Notes: a model not told the origin generated them from the sequence alone. A DNA stretch of 64,000 nucleotides from Polycyclovorans sp002706265 (GCA_963973915.1 CAXBBM010000008.1:69335-133334), one strand, 5' to 3'. Counted from the stretch's first letter, positions 18,733 to 27,903 are shown. Translations and numbers: made by a program.

Positions 18733-20085
18733 CTAAACCGATCGGTTCAGCATTTTCTCGAGGTAGTGAATGTTGTGCGTGCCACTGGCAAACACCTTGT
18801 CCTGCATGATGCGCTGCTGCAGCGGAATGTTGCACTTGATGCCCTCGATCACCATCTCGGAGAGCGCCTGCTTCATGCGCGCCAGGGCGGCGGGGCGATC
18901 ACGGCCGTGGACGATCAGCTTGCCGATCATGGAATCGTAGTGCGGCGGCACCGAATAACCCGAGTAGACGTGGCTGTCGACCCGCACGCCGGGGCCGCCG
19001 GGCGCGTGATATTTCTCGATCTTGCCGGGCGAGGGGATGAATTTCTCGGGGTCTTCGGCATTGATGCGGCATTCAATGGCATGGCCGCGGAAGAGGATGT
19101 CGTCCTGCTGCAGCGTCAGGCCCTGGCCAGCGGCGATCTGGATCTGCTGCCGAATCAGGTCGACGCCGGTCACCATTTCGGTGACGGGGTGCTCAACCTG
19201 AATGCGGGTGTTCATTTCGATGAAATAGAAATGACCGTTCTCGTAAAGGAACTCGAAGGTGCCGGCGCCGCGATACCCGATGCGCTTGCAGGCCGCCACG
19301 CACAGGGCGCCGATCTCGGCCCGTTGTTCGGGCGTGATGCCCGGCGCGGGCGATTCTTCGACAACCTTCTGGTTGCGGCGCTGCATGGAGCAGTCGCGTT
19401 CACCCAGGTGCACGGCGTGCCCTTCACCATCGGCCAGCACCTGAAACTCCACGTGGCGCGGCGTTTCGAGGTACTTCTCCATGAACACGGCCGCATCATT
19501 GAAGGCGTTTTGCGCTTCGATGCGGGCCATCTGGATTTTCTCGATCAGGGTGTCCGGTGAACGCACCACATGCATGCCACGTCCGCCGCCGCCCGAGGCA
19601 GCCTTGATCAGCACCGGATAGCCGACGGCATTGGCGATGTCGTGGCATTTGCCTTCATCGTCGGGCAGCACACCCTCGGAGCCGGGCACACAGGGCACGC
19701 CGGCGGCGATCATCTCGGCCTTGGCGTTGGTCTTGGAGCCCATCAGCCGGATGGTCTCGGGCCGCGGACCGATGAAGATGAAGCCGGACTGCTCGACGCC
19801 CTCGGCAAAGTCGGCGTTCTCTGAGAGAAAGCCGTAGCCGGGATGGATGGCATCGGCCTGGGTGACTTCGGCGGCCGAGATGAGGGCGCTCATGCTCAGG
19901 TAGCTTTTGGGCGCGGCTGCGGGGCCGATGCACACCGCCTCGTCGGCCAGGAGCACGTGCTTGAGGTCGCGATCGGCCGAGGAATGGACCGCCACGGTGC
20001 GAATCCCCAACTCGCGGCAACAGCGCAGGATGCGCAGGGCGATTTCACCGCGGTTGGCGATGAGGATCTTCTTGATCTTTCTCAT
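18733..20085 (-). CDS. accC: acetyl-CoA carboxylase, biotin carboxylase subunit
   Basis: Carboxylates the biotin on AccB using ATP and bicarbonate, the first step of malonyl-CoA synthesis. The 450 residues show ILIANRGEIALRI at the start, HPGYGFLSEN, the ATP-grasp glycine loop ASGGGGRGM near residue 163, the EMNTRIQVEHPVTE active-site block near 288 and the C-terminal YDSMIGKLIVHG. It lies 8 bases after accB in the operon aroQ-accB-accC. The accA and accD subunits are not in the window. Confidence 0.97.
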   Translation of the reverse strand: MRKIKKILIANRGEIALRILRCCRELGIRTVAVHSSADRDLKHVLLADEAVCIGPAAAPKSYLSMSALISAAEVTQADAIHPGYGFLSENADFAEGVEQSGFIFIGPRPETIRLMGSKTNAKAEMIAAGVPCVPGSEGVLPDDEGKCHDIANAVGYPVLIKAASGGGGRGMHVVRSPDTLIEKIQMARIEAQNAFNDAAVFMEKYLETPRHVEFQVLADGEGHAVHLGERDCSMQRRNQKVVEESPAPGITPEQRAEIGALCVAACKRIGYRGAGTFEFLYENGHFYFIEMNTRIQVEHPVTEMVTGVDLIRQQIQIAAGQGLTLQQDDILFRGHAIECRINAEDPEKFIPSPGKIEKYHAPGGPGVRVDSHVYSGYSVPPHYDSMIGKLIVHGRDRPAALARMKQALSEMVIEGIKCNIPLQQRIMQDKVFASGTHNIHYLEKMLNRSV

Positions 20086-20093
20086 GGACGCGC

Positions 20094-20543
20094 CTATTCG
20101 ATGATGAAGAGCGGCTGGTCGAACTCCACCCCTTTTTCGTTATCGGCGAGGATTTCCACCACCACGCCGGACTTGTCGGACTCGATGGCGTTGAGCATTT
20201 TCATCGCCTCGATGATGCACAGCGTCTGGCCGACGGCCACGGTCTGCCCGACCTCGACAAAGTTCTTCGCACCCGGCGACGGCGCGCGGTAGAAGGTGCC
20301 GACCATGGGCGCACGCAGAATGTGGCGCGACTCCGCAGCCGGCGCGGCGGCTGCCTCGGCGGGCGCTGCCGAAGGTGCCGCCTGAAGGGCCTGCGGGGGC
20401 GGTGGCGCGGCGTAGTGCTGAGGCGTGGCCGGTGCGCTGGCGCGGCTGATGCGCACTGCCGTCTCGCCTTCTTTGACTTCCAGCTCGACAATGCCGGACT
20501 GCTCGACCAATTCGATCAGCGTTTTGATTTTTCTGAGGTCCAT
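20094..20543 (-). CDS. accB: biotin carboxyl carrier protein of acetyl-CoA carboxylase
   Basis: Carries biotin between the two half reactions of acetyl-CoA carboxylase. The 149 residues show the N-terminal DLRKIKTLIELVEQSGI, a Pro/Ala-rich flexible linker (residues about 36-72), and the biotinyl domain with Lys115 in the EAMKM motif plus the thumb-like segment YRAPSPGAK. GGAG lies about 10 bases before the start ATG. Confidence 0.97.
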   Translation of the reverse strand: MDLRKIKTLIELVEQSGIVELEVKEGETAVRISRASAPATPQHYAAPPPPQALQAAPSAAPAEAAAAPAAESRHILRAPMVGTFYRAPSPGAKNFVEVGQTVAVGQTLCIIEAMKMLNAIESDKSGVVVEILADNEKGVEFDQPLFIIE

Positions 20544-20576
20544 CTGAAATAGCTCCGTAGGGGAGGGCAGGAAACG

Positions 20577-21035
20577 TCAAGAAGATTGCGGTGCGGCGCC
20601 GGCGACCAAGCGGTCTGCGACAGCGTCGAGCGCCAGGCGATAGCCGATCGCGCCGAGGCCCATGATCTGGCCCGCGGCAATGTCGGCCAGGTAGGAGTGG
20701 TGGCGGAAGGGCTCGCGCGCGTGAATGTTGCTGAGGTGCACTTCGATGAACGGCAGCCTGACGGCCAGAAAGGCGTCGCGCAGGGCAATGCTGGTGTGGG
20801 TCAGGGCGCCGGGGTTGATGATCGCGAACGCGGCGCTGCGGCCGGCGCTGTGGATGTGGTCGATCAAAACGCCTTCGTGATTGCTTTGCAGGCACTGCAG
20901 CGCGATCTGGCGGCTCGCGGCGTGGGCCGTCAGGGATTTTTCAAGCGATGCCAGTGTTTGATGCCCATAGGTTTCGGGCTCGCGCTGACCTAACAGGTTG
21001 AGATTGGGGCCATTGATCAGCAATACGGTTTGCAC
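20577..21035 (-). CDS. aroQ: type II 3-dehydroquinate dehydratase
   Basis: Third step of the shikimate pathway. The 152-residue protein shows the family signature LLINGPNLNLLGQREPETYG with the catalytic Tyr near 23, QSNHEG, and the substrate-binding NPGALTHTSIALRDA with its catalytic His. The start is GTG at 21035, preceded by AGGGGGC. It heads the aroQ-accB-accC cluster, an arrangement common in gammaproteobacteria. Confidence 0.97.
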   Translation of the reverse strand: MQTVLLINGPNLNLLGQREPETYGHQTLASLEKSLTAHAASRQIALQCLQSNHEGVLIDHIHSAGRSAAFAIINPGALTHTSIALRDAFLAVRLPFIEVHLSNIHAREPFRHHSYLADIAAGQIMGLGAIGYRLALDAVADRLVAGAAPQSS

Positions 21036-21146
21036 GGCGCCCCCTGTTGCGGAAATCGATCACCAATAGTGCCCGATAACCCAAGATAACGCCAAGTTGG
21101 GGGAAGATCGGGGTGATTGGTCCCGCGGACGTGCCGTGGCGCGGGT

Positions 21147-21698
21147 TCAGGGTGCGCCGAGGTGGGTTTTCAGCAGTTGTTCCAGCTCGACGGCATCGAA
21201 TTCGCCGTGCTTCTGGAAGCGGATGGTGCCCTCCGGGTCGATCAACACCGAATAGGGCAAGGCGCCAAGGGTGTCGCCAAGCGCACTGGCGGCCGAGGCG
21301 ATGGCTTCGTTGCCATAGAACACGGGGTAGTTGATGGCAAAGCGCTCTGCCATCTCGGCCGCCCGGTCGCGTGGGTCCATGGCCGGCCCGAGGATCTGCA
21401 GATTGCGGTCCTGCCAGCGGGTCTGGGCGTCGACCAGCACCGGAATCTCCTTCAGGCACGGCGGGCACCACGAGGCCCAGAAATTGACCAGCCGCCATTG
21501 GCCCTGCCAGTCGTCCAGGGTGACGGTGGCGCCGTCGAGCGCCGTGAGTTTGATCGCCGCGGCGGGCAAGGCGTCGGTCACGGTCTCGATGCTCTGCGTC
21601 CCGGTGTCGGCGGGATCGATGAGCAGCCGGTAGAGCCCGAAGCCGACGGCCGCAGAAACGCCGCACAAGACGACGGTGATGAGTGGCGCAAATCTCAC
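21147..21698 (-). CDS. TlpA/ResA-like membrane-anchored thiol-disulfide protein
   Basis: A 183-residue protein with one N-terminal membrane helix (APLITVVLCGVSAAVGFGLY) and a thioredoxin domain carrying FWASWCPPC and the cis-Pro segment LPYSVLIDPEG. GTG at 21698 overlaps the DsbD-like gene stop as GTGA, so it is preferred to the longer frame reaching 21827. Coupling to a DsbD alpha domain suggests that the two proteins exchange electrons in the periplasm; this is inference. The usual DsbD carboxyl thioredoxin domain is missing from the neighbour, and this gene may take its place. Confidence 0.82.
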   Translation of the reverse strand: MRFAPLITVVLCGVSAAVGFGLYRLLIDPADTGTQSIETVTDALPAAAIKLTALDGATVTLDDWQGQWRLVNFWASWCPPCLKEIPVLVDAQTRWQDRNLQILGPAMDPRDRAAEMAERFAINYPVFYGNEAIASAASALGDTLGALPYSVLIDPEGTIRFQKHGEFDAVELEQLLKTHLGAP

Positions 21699-22150
21699 GG
21701 ACGGGCCTTGACGACCGGCACGGTCGTGGTTTCGGGGGGATAACAGACGCCCGCATCGGCGCAACCCTGATAGCGCAGGGTTACCGAGGCGGGGGCGTCG
21801 GGCGCGGCGAAACCTGCTTCCAGCCAATCCCGATAGATCAGCACGTCCCCGAAAAACTGATCGTGGTAGACGGTGCCGTCGGGCAGGTCCAGGGGCTGTT
21901 GCAAGGCGGGCGTGTCCACGGTCAGCGTGTGGCGGTAGAGGTAGTAACCGGGCGCGATGCGGATGCCCAGCGTCACCTGGCCATTACGCCAGACGGCCGC
22001 CACGGGCGTGAACGCCTCGGCGGCGCTGAGCAGCGGCGGGTCGGCATTGTCCTTCTTGAACGGGAAGGGTGCCGCCACCCCCGGCGCCGAGACGCCGAAT
22101 GCGCCGGCACACGCCAGCAGGATCAGGGCGAAACGTTGGCGAGCAACCAT
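21695..22150 (-). CDS. DsbD N-terminal (alpha) domain as a separate protein
   Basis: A 151-residue exported protein: signal peptide (RFALILLACAGAFGVSAPGVAA), then the immunoglobulin-like DsbD alpha domain with IAPGYYLYRHTL and the redox segment YQGCADAGVCYPPET, where two cysteines five residues apart match Cys103 and Cys109 of E. coli DsbD. Full DsbD continues into an eight-helix membrane domain and a thioredoxin domain; here the protein stops immediately after the alpha domain at VPVVKARP. The cutA neighbour is the usual one for dsbD, which supports descent from a complete dsbD. Without a membrane domain encoded nearby the electron source is unclear. Confidence 0.82.
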   Translation of the reverse strand: MVARQRFALILLACAGAFGVSAPGVAAPFPFKKDNADPPLLSAAEAFTPVAAVWRNGQVTLGIRIAPGYYLYRHTLTVDTPALQQPLDLPDGTVYHDQFFGDVLIYRDWLEAGFAAPDAPASVTLRYQGCADAGVCYPPETTTVPVVKARP

Positions 22151-22458
22151 TGCAGATACCGAGGTGAACTGGGCCCGAGTGGGACTGAAATGATCTCGGG
22201 AAGTTCGGAGGGATGGAGCGCATGAAGCGCCGCCTCAAGCTGTGGGTAGGCGCTTTGCGAGGTCTTGATGAGCAGCAGTTGCTCGGTCGCGGATTCGATT
22301 TGTCCCTGCCAGCGATACACCGAGGTCATGGGCGGGATCAGGTTGACGCAGGCCGCAAGACCGGTATCGACACAGTGACGGGCGATGGCTTCAGCCCGGG
22401 CCGGCGGCACGTTGGTCAGTACCAGCAGGGCGTCTGTGGGGGCAGCGACATCAGTCAT
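22123..22458 (-). CDS. cutA: CutA divalent-cation tolerance protein
   Basis: A small cytoplasmic trimeric protein family related in fold to PII. The 111 residues show LTNVPPARAEAIARH, LAACVNLIPPMTSVYRWQG, LLIKTSQSAYP and the closing PEIISVPLG, all family hallmarks. ATG at 22458 has AAGG just upstream; an in-frame GTG at 22473 is an alternative. The end overlaps the DsbD-like gene by 28 bases. Role in metal tolerance is by family name; the molecular function is not settled. Confidence 0.92.
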   Translation of the reverse strand: MTDVAAPTDALLVLTNVPPARAEAIARHCVDTGLAACVNLIPPMTSVYRWQGQIESATEQLLLIKTSQSAYPQLEAALHALHPSELPEIISVPLGPSSPRYLQWLLANVSP

Positions 22459-22507
22459 CGCCTTATTGTGCACGGCGACGGCGCATTGTGACCGGTTTTA
22501 TCGCGTA

Positions 22508-22536
22508 TTGCGGCCCTGCAGGTCGCCACCTATACT
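22508..22536 (+). promoter_or_regulatory. sigma-70 promoter of tRNA-Thr
   Basis: TTGCGG at 22508-22513 and TATACT at 22531-22536 are separated by exactly 17 bases and followed by the GC-rich discriminator TCGCGCCC, a pattern of stringently controlled stable-RNA promoters. The tRNA begins 17 bases after the -10 box. Confidence 0.65.
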
Positions 22537-22552
22537 TCGCGCCCTTGCAAAC

Positions 22553-22628
<76 letters not shown>

Positions 22629-22764
22629 TTGTCAAGGCATGAAAGACACCGACTCAAGAGGACGGGTCTGCGGCGGGCGTTCAGCTGATCTGCAGCGCAG
22701 GCCGCGTTGAACGACACGGCCTCGGCGCGGCCCTTCCCTTCAGGCCACTGGCAGACCCTTGGTT

Positions 22765-23859
22765 ATGACCCTTCCGCAATCGCTGCCTGACGCGCGACTC
22801 ATGATCGACGCTCTTGACGAGCAACTGCAGCGGTTGATCAGCGAGCGCGCGCGCATTGCCCAGCATGTCGCGTTGCTCAAGCAGCGGGCAGGCGATCAGG
22901 GCGATCACTACCGGCCGGCACGCGAGGCCGAGGTGCTGCGCGCCGCCATGGCCCGCAACACGGGGCCGCTGACCGATGAAACGATTGCGCGATTGATGCG
23001 CGAAATCATGTCGGCCTGCCTGTCGCTCGAATCGCCGTTGACGGTGTCCTACCTCGGCCCGGAAGGTACCTACACTCAGGCGGCAGTGGCCAAGGCCTTC
23101 GGCGATGCGGTGACCGCCCGACCGCTGGCGGCCATCGACGAGATTTTTCGTGACGTGGAAAGCGGCGCCGCCGACTACGGCGTGGTCCCGGTGGAGAATT
23201 CCATCGGCGGCATTGTCAGCCACACGCTCGATGCGCTGGTGATGACGCGTCTGACCCTCTGCGGCGAAGTGATGTTGCCGGTGCATCACCACCTGCTGTC
23301 GACCCATGCGGCCATGGACGAGATCGAGGTCGTGTACGCGCATCCGCAATCGTTCGCGCAATGCCGCCGCTGGCTGGATGCACGCCTGCCCAAGGCCCGC
23401 CGCGAAACCGTGTCCAGCAATGGCGAGGGTGCGCGCAGGGTGGTCGATGCCCCCAGGGCAGCGGCCATTGCCGGCCTGCCCGCGGCGCGCCTGTACGACC
23501 TGCGGATACTCGCCAGCAATATCGAAGATGATCCCACCAACACCACCCGCTTTCTGGTCATCGGCAAGCAGTCGCCGACCCCCAGCGGCGATGACGTGAC
23601 CAGTCTGGTGCTGTCGGCCCACCGCAACCAGCCCGGCGCCCTGTTCAGGTTGCTGCAGCCCTTTGCCGATGTGGGGCTGGACCTGACCCGCATCGAGTCG
23701 CGGCCCACGGGGGGCGCGCCGATTCAGGACTATTACTTCTTTATCGATTTCTCGGGGCACCAGGACGCCGCAGAAGTGCGCGACGCGCTCAACGCCGTGC
23801 GTGCCGGCGCGGCCTTCTTCAAGGTGCTGGGCTCATATCCGCGTGCGGTGATTACATGA
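22765..23859 (+). CDS. pheA: bifunctional chorismate mutase/prephenate dehydratase (P-protein)
   Basis: Converts chorismate to phenylpyruvate. The 364 residues hold an AroQ-type chorismate mutase (about 1-90, IDALDEQLQRLISERARIA), a prephenate dehydratase domain (LGPEGTYTQAA, VVPVENSIGG, about 95-275) and an ACT domain with the GALF and ESRP phenylalanine-binding motifs (about 285-360). The ATG at 22765 is chosen over the in-frame TTG at 22759; no good ribosome binding site is seen. The serC gene that often precedes pheA is absent. hisC overlaps its stop by ATGA. Confidence 0.95.
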   Translation: MTLPQSLPDARLMIDALDEQLQRLISERARIAQHVALLKQRAGDQGDHYRPAREAEVLRAAMARNTGPLTDETIARLMREIMSACLSLESPLTVSYLGPEGTYTQAAVAKAFGDAVTARPLAAIDEIFRDVESGAADYGVVPVENSIGGIVSHTLDALVMTRLTLCGEVMLPVHHHLLSTHAAMDEIEVVYAHPQSFAQCRRWLDARLPKARRETVSSNGEGARRVVDAPRAAAIAGLPAARLYDLRILASNIEDDPTNTTRFLVIGKQSPTPSGDDVTSLVLSAHRNQPGALFRLLQPFADVGLDLTRIESRPTGGAPIQDYYFFIDFSGHQDAAEVRDALNAVRAGAAFFKVLGSYPRAVIT

Positions 23860-24986
23860 CAGAAGCGACCGATCGCTTTGCCCTGCCGGGCATACTCAAG
23901 CTGCAGCCCTACTCGCCGGGCATGCCCATCGATGAGCTGCAACGGCGTCTTGGCCTGAGCAACGTCGTCAAGCTGGCGAGCAACGAGAACCCGCTGGGCC
24001 CTTCGCCGCAGGTCAAGGCGGTGTTGGCCGATGCGATTCAGGGCAATCTGGCGCTGTACCCCGACGGCAGCGGCTACGCCTTGAAGCGGGCCCTGTCGGC
24101 GTATCACGGCATCGCACCCGAATGCATCACCCTGGGCAACGGCTCCAACGATCTGCTGGAGTTCCTCAGCCGCATCTTCCTCGGTCCGGGCCGGGCGGCG
24201 CTGTTTTCGGCGCACGCGTTCGCCGTGTATGCGCTGGCCACCCAGGCGCAGGACGCCGAAGCGGTGATCGCGCCTTCTTTGCCGGCAGATCACCCCAATG
24301 CGCCTTACGGACACGACCTGGCCGCGTTTTCTGGTGCGCTGGCGGCGCGGCCGGACATCAGCCTGGTGTTCATCGCCAATCCGAACAATCCCACCGGCAC
24401 CTGGCTCAGCGCCGAGGCCGTGGAATCGTTTTTGGACACCGTTCCGCCGCATGTGGTGGTGGCCTATGACGAGGCCTATTTCGATTACATGGCCCCGCAG
24501 CACCGCGGCGATGCCACCCAGTGGCTCAAGCGCTTTCCCAATGTGGTGATTTGCCGCACCTTCTCCAAGGCCTATGGTCTGGCCGGGCTGCGGGCGGGCT
24601 ACGCGCTGTCGAGCCCGCGTATCGCCGACTTGCTCAACCGGGTGCGCCAACCCTTCAATATGAATTCCCTGGCGCTGTTGGCGGCCGAGCACGCGCTGGC
24701 CGACCAGGCGCACGTCGGCGAGTCGGTGGCGCTGAACACCCGCGAGCGTGGCCGCCTCACCGACGCCTGCGAAGCCTTGGGGCTGAAGGTGCTGCCGAGT
24801 CAGGCCAACTTCATTGCCATCGACTTTGAGCGCGATGCCGCGCCCTTGCACCAGGGGCTGCTGGAGCAGGGGGTGATCGTGCGCCCCATGGGCAGCTATC
24901 AGATGCCGACCTTCTTGCGGGTCAGCGTCGGCACCGAGCGCGAAAATGACCGCTTTCTGGCGGCGCTGGAAACCCTGCTCGCGTGA
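23856..24986 (+). CDS. hisC: histidinol-phosphate/aromatic aminotransferase
   Basis: A 376-residue class I/II PLP aminotransferase with KLASNENPLGPSP, the NPNNPTG motif near residue 175, and the PLP lysine in TFSKAYGLAGLRAGY. Family members transaminate histidinol phosphate, and those lying between pheA and tyrA, as here, are commonly thought to serve phenylalanine and tyrosine synthesis as well. The start ATG overlaps the pheA stop and the stop overlaps the tyrA GTG, so translation is coupled. Confidence 0.92.
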   Translation: MTEATDRFALPGILKLQPYSPGMPIDELQRRLGLSNVVKLASNENPLGPSPQVKAVLADAIQGNLALYPDGSGYALKRALSAYHGIAPECITLGNGSNDLLEFLSRIFLGPGRAALFSAHAFAVYALATQAQDAEAVIAPSLPADHPNAPYGHDLAAFSGALAARPDISLVFIANPNNPTGTWLSAEAVESFLDTVPPHVVVAYDEAYFDYMAPQHRGDATQWLKRFPNVVICRTFSKAYGLAGLRAGYALSSPRIADLLNRVRQPFNMNSLALLAAEHALADQAHVGESVALNTRERGRLTDACEALGLKVLPSQANFIAIDFERDAAPLHQGLLEQGVIVRPMGSYQMPTFLRVSVGTERENDRFLAALETLLA

Positions 24987-25849
24987 TTCCGCGCCTTGCA
25001 ATCATCGGCCTGGGCCTGATTGGCGGCTCCTTCGCGCGCGCGCTGCGGGCGGCGGGCGAGGTGGGCACCATCAGTGGCTACGATCATGATGCGCAGCAGT
25101 TGGACACCGCGCTCAATCTTGGCGTCATCGACCACGCTGCCGCCTCTGCGGCCGAGGCGGTGGCCGACGCGGCGGTGGTGCTGATTGCCGTGCCGGTGCT
25201 GCACATCGCCGCGTCGCTCGACGAATGCCTGGGTGCCTTGCGGGCCGACGCCATCATCACCGACGTGGGCAGCACCAAAGGCTCGGTACTGCGCGACATC
25301 GCGGCGCGCTGTGGCGAGGTGCCCGCCCGCTTCGTGGCCGCCCACCCGATCGCCGGCACCGAAAAGAGTGGCGTGGCCCATGCCACGGTCGACCTGTTTC
25401 GCGGCAAGCGACTGGTGATCACCCCGCATCCCGGACAGGACCCGAAATCCGTCGAGGTGGTGGCCGGGCTGTGGCGCGCGGTGGGCGCGCGCGTGGTCGA
25501 AATGACCGCCGAGGGTCACGATGACATCTTCGCCGCCACCTCCCATCTGCCGCACGTGCTGGCCTACGCCTTCGTTGACATGCTGTCACGGCACCCGGAC
25601 GCGGCTGAAATTTTCCCCAATGCGGGGGGCGGGTTTCGCGACTTCACGCGCATTGCCTCCAGCAAGCCCGAGCTTTGGCATGACATCGTGCAGGCCAACG
25701 CACCGGCGGTATTGCACCTGTTGCGTGAGCAGATCACCCTGCTTGAGCACCTGCACGGCCTCATGGCCGCGGGCGACTGGCCCCAAGTGCTGCAGCACTT
25801 CGAACGCGCCCGCGCCGCGCGTGAGCAGCACCTTTCCCTCATTGAATAG
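24983..25849 (+). CDS. tyrA: prephenate dehydrogenase
   Basis: Makes 4-hydroxyphenylpyruvate for tyrosine. The 288 residues open with the NAD-binding LAIIGLGLIGGSFARAL, continue with ITDVGSTKGSV and the active-site segment AAHPIAGTEKSG, and end with the helical dimerisation domain (FAATSHLPHVLAYAF). GTG at 24983 overlaps the hisC stop as GTGA. There is no fused chorismate mutase or ACT domain, so feedback control, if any, would act elsewhere. Confidence 0.95.
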   Translation: MIPRLAIIGLGLIGGSFARALRAAGEVGTISGYDHDAQQLDTALNLGVIDHAAASAAEAVADAAVVLIAVPVLHIAASLDECLGALRADAIITDVGSTKGSVLRDIAARCGEVPARFVAAHPIAGTEKSGVAHATVDLFRGKRLVITPHPGQDPKSVEVVAGLWRAVGARVVEMTAEGHDDIFAATSHLPHVLAYAFVDMLSRHPDAAEIFPNAGGGFRDFTRIASSKPELWHDIVQANAPAVLHLLREQITLLEHLHGLMAAGDWPQVLQHFERARAAREQHLSLIE

Positions 25850-25886
25850 CCCCGGGCCATAAGGCCCGATGGATCGCAGGAGCGCC

Positions 25887-27224
25887 ATGTCGTCTGATGT
25901 CTTGTCCGTGTTGAGCTATCACGTTGCACCCGGTGGCCGGCTGAGCGGCCGTCATCGCGTGCCCGGCGACAAATCGATTTCTCACCGCGCGGTCATGTTC
26001 GCTGCCCTGGCCGAAGGTACCAGCACCATCACCGGCTTTCTGGACGGCGAAGACTGCCTGTGCACCCTGCGCGCGTTCGAGGCCATGGGCGCCACCGTGG
26101 CACGCCTGGACCGGACCACCTTGCGCATCACCGGCGTCGGCATCGACGGGCTCAAAGATCCCGGCACGGTGCTGGACGTGGGCAATTCCGGCACCTCGAT
26201 GCGGCTCATGTGCGGGCTGCTGGCGGCGCAGCGTTTCGGCAGCACCCTGACCGGCGATGCCTCGTTGCGCCGCCGGCCGATGAAGCGCGTCACCGAGCCC
26301 CTGGCGCAAATGGGGGCGACCATCCACACGCAGGCGGGGGGTCGCGCCCCGCTGCAGATCGAGCCCGCCGCGCAGCCGCTGAACGCCATCCGCTACCACA
26401 GCCCGGTGGCCAGTGCGCAGGTCAAGTCCAGCATTCTGCTGGCCGGTCTGTATGCCAAGGGATTGACCGAAGTGCATGAGCCGGAAGCGTCCCGGGACCA
26501 CACCGAGCGCATGTTGAGTGCCTTTGGCGTCCGGGTCGAGGCGCGCGAGGGCTACGCGGCGGTGCAGGGCGGGCAACGCCTCCGGGCCATCGACATCGAG
26601 GTGCCGTCCGATATTTCGTCGGCCGCCTTCCTCATGGTCGGGGCCGCCATTGCGCCGGGCTCTGACGTCACCCTGGACGCCGTGGGTCTGAACCCGACCC
26701 GCACCGGTGTCATCCACATTCTCAAGGCCATGGGTGCGCGCATCAGTATCGCCAATGAACGCACCATCGGTGGCGAGCCCGTGGGCGACGTGCGCATTCT
26801 CGGCAGCGCCCTGCACGGCATCGACATCGACCCGCGCTGGGTCGCTTCGGCCATCGATGAGTTCCCGGCCCTGTTCATCGCTGCGGCCTGTGCGCGGGGC
26901 GAGACCCGCCTGAGCGGCGCGGCCGAATTGCGCGTCAAGGAATCTGACCGGATCAGCGCCATGTGCAACGGCTTGCGGGCGCTGGGCATCGACGCCGTCG
27001 CGCTGGCAGACGGTGCCCGTATCAGCGGCGGGCGCCTGCGCGGCGGGTCGGTGGAATCTCTGGGCGATCATCGTATCGCCATGAGCTTTGCCGTTGCCGC
27101 ACTGCGCGCCGAGCAACCCATCACCATCCGCGACTGCGACAACGTCGCCACCTCGTTTCCGGGGTTTTCTACCCTGATGCAGGCGGCCGGCCTGCGCCTG
27201 CGTGTGAGCACCCGGCACCCATGA
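25887..27224 (+). CDS. aroA: 3-phosphoshikimate 1-carboxyvinyltransferase (EPSP synthase)
   Basis: Joins shikimate 3-phosphate and phosphoenolpyruvate. The 445-residue protein shows VPGDKSISHRAVM at the N-terminus, LDVGNSGTSMRLM, LRRRPMKR, and SATELRVKESDR-like and DHRIAMSFAVA segments. The second is written here as AELRVKESDRI. The start at 25887 has AGGAGC six bases upstream; the frame also opens at 25869 without a binding site. The NSGTS phosphoenolpyruvate motif region has the usual glycine run of class II-like sequences. Inhibitor sensitivity cannot be judged reliably by eye. Confidence 0.95.
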   Translation: MSSDVLSVLSYHVAPGGRLSGRHRVPGDKSISHRAVMFAALAEGTSTITGFLDGEDCLCTLRAFEAMGATVARLDRTTLRITGVGIDGLKDPGTVLDVGNSGTSMRLMCGLLAAQRFGSTLTGDASLRRRPMKRVTEPLAQMGATIHTQAGGRAPLQIEPAAQPLNAIRYHSPVASAQVKSSILLAGLYAKGLTEVHEPEASRDHTERMLSAFGVRVEAREGYAAVQGGQRLRAIDIEVPSDISSAAFLMVGAAIAPGSDVTLDAVGLNPTRTGVIHILKAMGARISIANERTIGGEPVGDVRILGSALHGIDIDPRWVASAIDEFPALFIAAACARGETRLSGAAELRVKESDRISAMCNGLRALGIDAVALADGARISGGRLRGGSVESLGDHRIAMSFAVAALRAEQPITIRDCDNVATSFPGFSTLMQAAGLRLRVSTRHP

Positions 27225-27901
27225 GCATGGCGCCCGTCATTGCCATCGACGGCCCGTCGGGCGTCGGCAAGGGCACGGTCACCCAGGCCCTGGCCCGGGA
27301 GCTGGGCTGGCACCGGCTGGACAGCGGCGCCCTCTACCGGGCGGTGGCCCTCGCGGCGGTGTCGCGGAACGTCGCGCTCGACGACGAACAGGCGCTGGTG
27401 GACGTGGCCGCGACCCTCGATGTGGTCTTCGACGAGCACGAGGCCGGTCGAGAGCGCATCGTGCTCGACGGTGAGGAGGTCACCACCCGAATTCGTCAGG
27501 AGCGCACCGGTGATGCGGCCTCCAAGGTGGCCGTCTGGCCCGGCGTACGGCGCGCTCTGGTGGAACGCCAGCATGAGTTTCGCCAGCCACCGGGGCTGAT
27601 CGCCGACGGCCGCGACATGGGCACCGTGATCTTCCCGGACGCCAACCTGAAAATTTTCCTGACCGCCAGCCCCGATGCCCGCGCGCAACGGCGGCACGGA
27701 CAATTGGCGGAGCAGGGACGGCACGCTATACTCGCCGACCTCTGCCTTGAAATTGAAGGGAGAGACAGGCGGGATCAGACGCGCGCAGTTGCGCCGCTGG
27801 TGCCGGCTGAAGACGCGGTGACGATTGACACCACACAACTTTCGCCTGACGCAGTCATGGCGGAAGTGCATGGTTTATTGAAGGCTCGCGGACTGCGGTA
27901 G
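27221..27901 (+). CDS. cmk: cytidylate kinase
   Basis: Phosphorylates CMP and dCMP. The 226 residues include the P-loop IDGPSGVGKGTV, LDSGALYRAVAL, DGRDMGTVIFPDA and the lid RRDQTRAVAPL, all diagnostic. ATG at 27221 overlaps the aroA stop as ATGA; the longer frame upstream is aroA in another register. It directly precedes rpsA, as in many gammaproteobacteria. Confidence 0.95.
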   Translation: MSMAPVIAIDGPSGVGKGTVTQALARELGWHRLDSGALYRAVALAAVSRNVALDDEQALVDVAATLDVVFDEHEAGRERIVLDGEEVTTRIRQERTGDAASKVAVWPGVRRALVERQHEFRQPPGLIADGRDMGTVIFPDANLKIFLTASPDARAQRRHGQLAEQGRHAILADLCLEIEGRDRRDQTRAVAPLVPAEDAVTIDTTQLSPDAVMAEVHGLLKARGLR

Positions 27902-27903
27902 CG

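Noticed and set aside
22629..22764. Phenylalanine-type leader peptide or T-box before pheA
   Set aside because: No Phe-rich short frame, terminator/antiterminator pair or T-box core was found.
25839..27218. 459-codon minus-strand open frame
   Set aside because: Antisense shadow of aroA.
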